From NCBI GenBank assembly GCA_012727415.1, contig JAAYHI010000051.1, forward strand, positions 1 through 16,458: DNA of 16,458 bases. Direction: 5' to 3'. Source of the DNA: Bacillota bacterium. GTDB taxonomy: Bacteria > Bacillota > Proteinivoracia > UBA4975. The first letter of the stretch is position 1. Every line of letters begins with the position of its first letter. The notes below the pieces were generated by a model that saw nothing but the letters and a program-made list of their open reading frames with translations, was not told the DNA's origin and made no database searches. Shown piece by piece: positions 13,741 through 16,458 of the stretch. The position numbers and the translations under genes were made by a program.

Positions 13741-14459
13741 GTGAATATCACCCGTTTCGCCAGCCCCCGGGTTGCCGCCAGTTCTGTAGTGGGCTTGTTG
13801 GAGGACAAGAGAAGAAAGCTTACCTTGCGTCCCTGGAATCGTTTTGATTCTGACCACACAACGTGGTGGATTGTCCCGGGAACGGAATGGCCTGCTTATC
13901 GCTATGGTAAGTATGTTTTTGCTCCCATTGGGGACATGATTTCGTGTGGGCTATATGTTGAGAAGGGTCTTGGTGCGTCAACCTTGGGAATGTACAGCCC
14001 AAATCTGGTGATGGACGCTGGTTGGCAGTGGCATCAGTTTATCCGCGACATTGAAACAGGTAAAGTTTTGGAAGCAGCCAATAAGGTTGGAATGCCTCTA
14101 TTCTTAACCTTAAGCTCCGATATAGTGAGGGGAGAATTTGATCCCTTGGCACCTAAATCGGATGAATTAGTTTTCCGGGTTGAAGATGGGAGACTTGAAA
14201 AGATACGGGAGCGGTTAGATGTGGGTTGCCTCCCCCTTTGGCCAAGCTAGGGAGCTTAGGCGAGCTGCCAGGAACACTATCTGAGATGAAGAACCTTGAC
14301 TGGGTATGGATAGGCCTTGTCTTGGGCACACAGTTGCAGTGTCCAAAAGTGGGAGCGGATTTAACTGATGCTGTGGACGGTTGGGTTTTGGTTAATGATT
14401 TGTTTGCGCATATGGAACTCTGGTTTTTATTGATTTGCATTTCTTTAGACAAAGGGTGA
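13741..14459 (+). pseudogene. Unknown-function gene split by a frameshift
   Basis: The first frame, 13741-14250, begins with GTG 6 nt after GGAGGGG and encodes a Trp/Tyr-rich protein (TTWWIVPGTEWPAYRYGKYV, then GWQWHQFIRDIETGKV). Near 14218-14226 (GATGTGGGTTGCC) it appears to lose frame and ends at TAG 14248. A continuing open frame one base over runs 14226-14459 (PPPLAKLGSLGELPGTLSEM, then NLDWVWIGLVLGTQLQC) and has no ribosome site. Joined, they would give a protein of about 239 residues. A one-base deletion, a sequencing error or, less likely, programmed frameshifting would explain it. I do not recognise the family. Confidence 0.6.
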
Positions 14460-14557
14460 CTCAGGGCGCCGTCTGTTTTTCAACCAATGATTGATGTATG
14501 TGCTTACCCAAGAGGTCAAACGGGCAAGCAAAATTACCGTAAACGGGAGGAAGGAGA

Positions 14558-14698
14558 ATTGGGTTTGTTATAGAAGGATTACCACCTAGCACATTCACGC
14601 CTGTGTCCTATCGTGAGATTTTGCAGAATACAACACTACCCCGGGGAAGGGATGTTCCTGGTTTATTCGTTTCAAGAATGCAAAGACCTTTTAGTTAA
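14558..14698 (+). other. Open frame behind a strong ribosome site but without a usual start
   Basis: After GGAGGAAGGAG (14546-14556) a 46-codon frame reads GFVIEGLPPSTFTPVSYREI and ends at TAA 14696. The first in-frame codon at the right distance is ATT; no ATG, GTG or TTG is placed well. Either a remnant or a rare-start small gene. The remaining part of the 260-bp gap (14460-14719) shows nothing else. Confidence 0.25.
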
Positions 14699-14719
14699 AA
14701 GAGTGGAGGCGAAATAGAT

Positions 14720-15529
14720 ATGTTGGCAGTAAAACCAACCCAGGAGGAGATCCGGACTATACTGGGCGCTGAGGTATTTGGTGCTTGGGAAGGTGTCCGC
14801 CATTTTATCCTGGACCATTACAATATGGATGTTACTTGGGATGACGGTGGAAAGTACGGCGCCTATGAATGCAAATTCCGCAAAAGCGGGAAGACCTTAT
14901 GCACCCTATACGTAAAAAAGGAAGAATTAGTGGTGTTGATTATTTTTGGCAAGGATGAGAGGGAAAAGTTTGAAGCTGAGCGAAGAGAATTCTCTCCACA
15001 ATTGCAGCAGATTTATGATGCCGCCAAGACTTATCATGACGGCAAATGGATGTACATAAGCCTCCGGGATTCCCGACTGGTCCCGGATATTACCAGGATG
15101 CTTGTTATCAAGAAGAAACCCAACAGAAGGATTACCATGTGCGGGTATATCTGTGATCATTGCAAAGCATATGCCAGGAATATCAAGAAGCATGATGAAC
15201 GAGAGCGCCTTTCTGCCCTATGGGGGAAGTATTATGGGCTGGATATTCCCGCCGGAGCTATCTATTGCGATGGCTGCAGGAGCACAAAAAAAGATGCCAG
15301 GCGCATAGACAATAATTGCCCCGTTCGAGCTTGTGTGTTGGAGAATAAGGTTGATAATTGCAGTGAATGCAGCAAGTATCCCTGTGCAGTATTTTCTGAG
15401 CGAAAGGGCTTATCTTGTGCCGAAGCAAGACAAGTGCTGGGAGAGTCCTTCTCTGAAGAAGAATATGAGGAATATATGCTTGCCTACGATAACAAATCCA
15501 GGCTTGATAGAATGGTGCGGGCTAAGTAA
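14720..15529 (+). CDS. DUF3788-DUF3795 protein
   Basis: 269-residue soluble protein joining two uncharacterised domains. Residues 1-135 fit DUF3788 (AWEGVRHFILDHYNM, KYGAYECKFRKSGKTLCTL, KWMYISL). Residues 138-245 fit DUF3795, a cysteine-rich domain with CGYICDHC (C141, C145, C148), YCDGC, NCPVRAC and NCSECSKYPC, probably binding zinc or another metal. Such proteins are common in clostridia and Bacteroidetes, often as single-domain versions; role unknown. The start is ATG 14720, with GGAGG 10 nt upstream, a slightly long gap. It looks intact, unlike its neighbours on both sides. Confidence 0.85.
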   Translation: MLAVKPTQEEIRTILGAEVFGAWEGVRHFILDHYNMDVTWDDGGKYGAYECKFRKSGKTLCTLYVKKEELVVLIIFGKDEREKFEAERREFSPQLQQIYDAAKTYHDGKWMYISLRDSRLVPDITRMLVIKKKPNRRITMCGYICDHCKAYARNIKKHDERERLSALWGKYYGLDIPAGAIYCDGCRSTKKDARRIDNNCPVRACVLENKVDNCSECSKYPCAVFSERKGLSCAEARQVLGESFSEEEYEEYMLAYDNKSRLDRMVRAK

Positions 15530-15624
15530 TTTTGTGATGGGGGGCCTTTCCCTTTCTGAGGAGGAAATCTCTTTCTCCCTGTAGAAGACTAGCTCAGACG
15601 ATAATTGGTATGGAGGATTGCGAT

Positions 15625-16458
15625 ATGAATCAGAGCCGCTCCAATGCCGAGGCCTTCTTGACCATCTATAACGAGCTGGACAAGTTTATGCGGGTGGAAT
15701 TAGGGAAGGAGACCTAGGTATCCCATCCCTCCCTGATCCGGGAGATGGCAGAGACCAATAAGCTATTTAAACGCTACTGCAATTTCCTCTGTGACATGGC
15801 TGAGCTGCGGAATGCCATTGTCCATAATCCCCATAGCAGAAAAATAGAGCCCATTGCCGAGCCCCATCCCGAGATCCTTAAGCTGTACGAGGATATTAAG
15901 GAGGCTGTCCTGCATCCGCCCCTGGCACTAGAGGTACTGGCGGTGCAGAGGGAGGACATCTTTACAACCACCACGGATGCCAATGCCCTTTATGTCATGC
16001 AGACCATGGGCAAGAACTCCTACACCCATGTTCCTGTCCTGGAGGGGGACGCCATGGTGGGGGTCTTCAGCGAAAACACCGTCTTCTCGTACCTGGTCAA
16101 GAACCAAATCCTTGCCCTGGACCAGGATATCCTAATTGGGGAGTTTGCCGAATTCATCCCTTTGGACAAGCACGAAAGCGAGTACTTCGAATTCGTGCCC
16201 AGGGAGGCGACGGTGGTGGATGTGGAGGAATTGTTCGTAGAAGATATTAGGAATCAGAAGCGGCTTTCGGCAGTATTCGGCGGCAAATACCTTGCGGAAA
16301 CCCCACAGCTTCCAACGTGGGCATTGCCAGAAGCAAGGTCCACTCCTCCAAAACCTTCTGCACCTAAAAAGGACAAGCCTTCCGCCAAATGTGCAGATTG
16401 CGGGAAAGACATAAGCGAAAGGATTGTTGCGTACAGTTCCAGCAAGTATGGCACCCCA
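15625..16458 (+). pseudogene. HEPN-like/CBS-domain protein with in-frame TAG and altered C-terminus (partial)
   Basis: Open except for one TAG at 15715-15717 (codon 31), and running off the right edge in the same frame. Before the stop: NEAEAF-like helix FLTIYNELDKFMRVELGKET. After it: a helical region with RNAIVH (codons 62-67), matching the R-x4-H motif of HEPN domains, then a CBS domain (NALYVMQTMGKNSYTHVPVL, VGVFSENTVFSYL). Members I know carry a second CBS-like segment after KRLSAVF, ending in ITENG-type sequence; here, from 16279 on, it changes to GGKYLAETPQLPTW, a Pro/Lys linker and a zinc-ribbon start CADCGKDI (codons 256-263), resembling ends of phage-type recombination proteins. TAG could be one base from a Tyr codon. 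Likely a nonsense-mutated, rearranged gene. Confidence 0.6.

Overview
The window looks like a chromosomal segment of a Gram-positive, spore-forming-type anaerobe (Firmicutes, Peptococcaceae or Syntrophomonadaceae-like; lineage is a low-confidence inference). Signs are strong GGAGG ribosome sites, many GTG/TTG starts, rho-independent terminators, an Agr-type peptide locus, a PfoR-like membrane protein and a clostridial GlpA-type redox operon. G+C appears higher in the left third (redox operon) and lower in the signalling region (judged by eye).

Layout. 1-3980 (minus): four-gene flavoprotein operon read leftward from a clear sigma-A promoter: GlpA-like dehydrogenase with BFD-type Fe-S domain, NAD(P)/FAD oxidoreductase, DUF1667 Cys protein, and an AGPS/GlcD-like FAD oxidase that runs off the left edge. 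4263-4832 (plus): unknown four-helix membrane protein, convergent with a PfoR/PTS_EIIC_2-like membrane protein (4875-5879, minus); one hairpin terminates both. 6097-6936 (plus): DUF4349 lipoprotein.

6998-10806 is the most interesting part: two peptide-signalling modules side by side. The first is an agr-like operon on the minus strand: a polytopic membrane protein, a short-TM GHKL histidine kinase, AgrB with His77/Cys84, and a 39-residue AgrD with predicted ring CIAYF. No AgrA-type response regulator is present. Immediately upstream lies a separately terminated XRE-HTH regulator with a long helical (TPR/Rgg-like) C-terminus. Divergent from it, across 98 bp holding a 16-bp palindrome and a direct repeat, is a gene for a Sec signal peptide followed by seven near-perfect 16-residue repeats (consensus GEEDIPRIFSFPITPD) plus a divergent eighth end unit. 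Codon changes between repeats are mostly synonymous in the invariant block. I infer a multi-copy secreted peptide precursor paired with an RRNPP-like regulator, unproven.

11287-13056 (plus): two exported proteins of unknown function, after a possible attenuator. 13090-16458: accessory, decaying DNA: an AlkD C-terminal remnant, an orphan open frame, a frameshifted gene of unknown function, an intact DUF3788-DUF3795 protein, and a HEPN/CBS gene with an in-frame TAG and an apparently swapped C-terminus that runs off the right edge.
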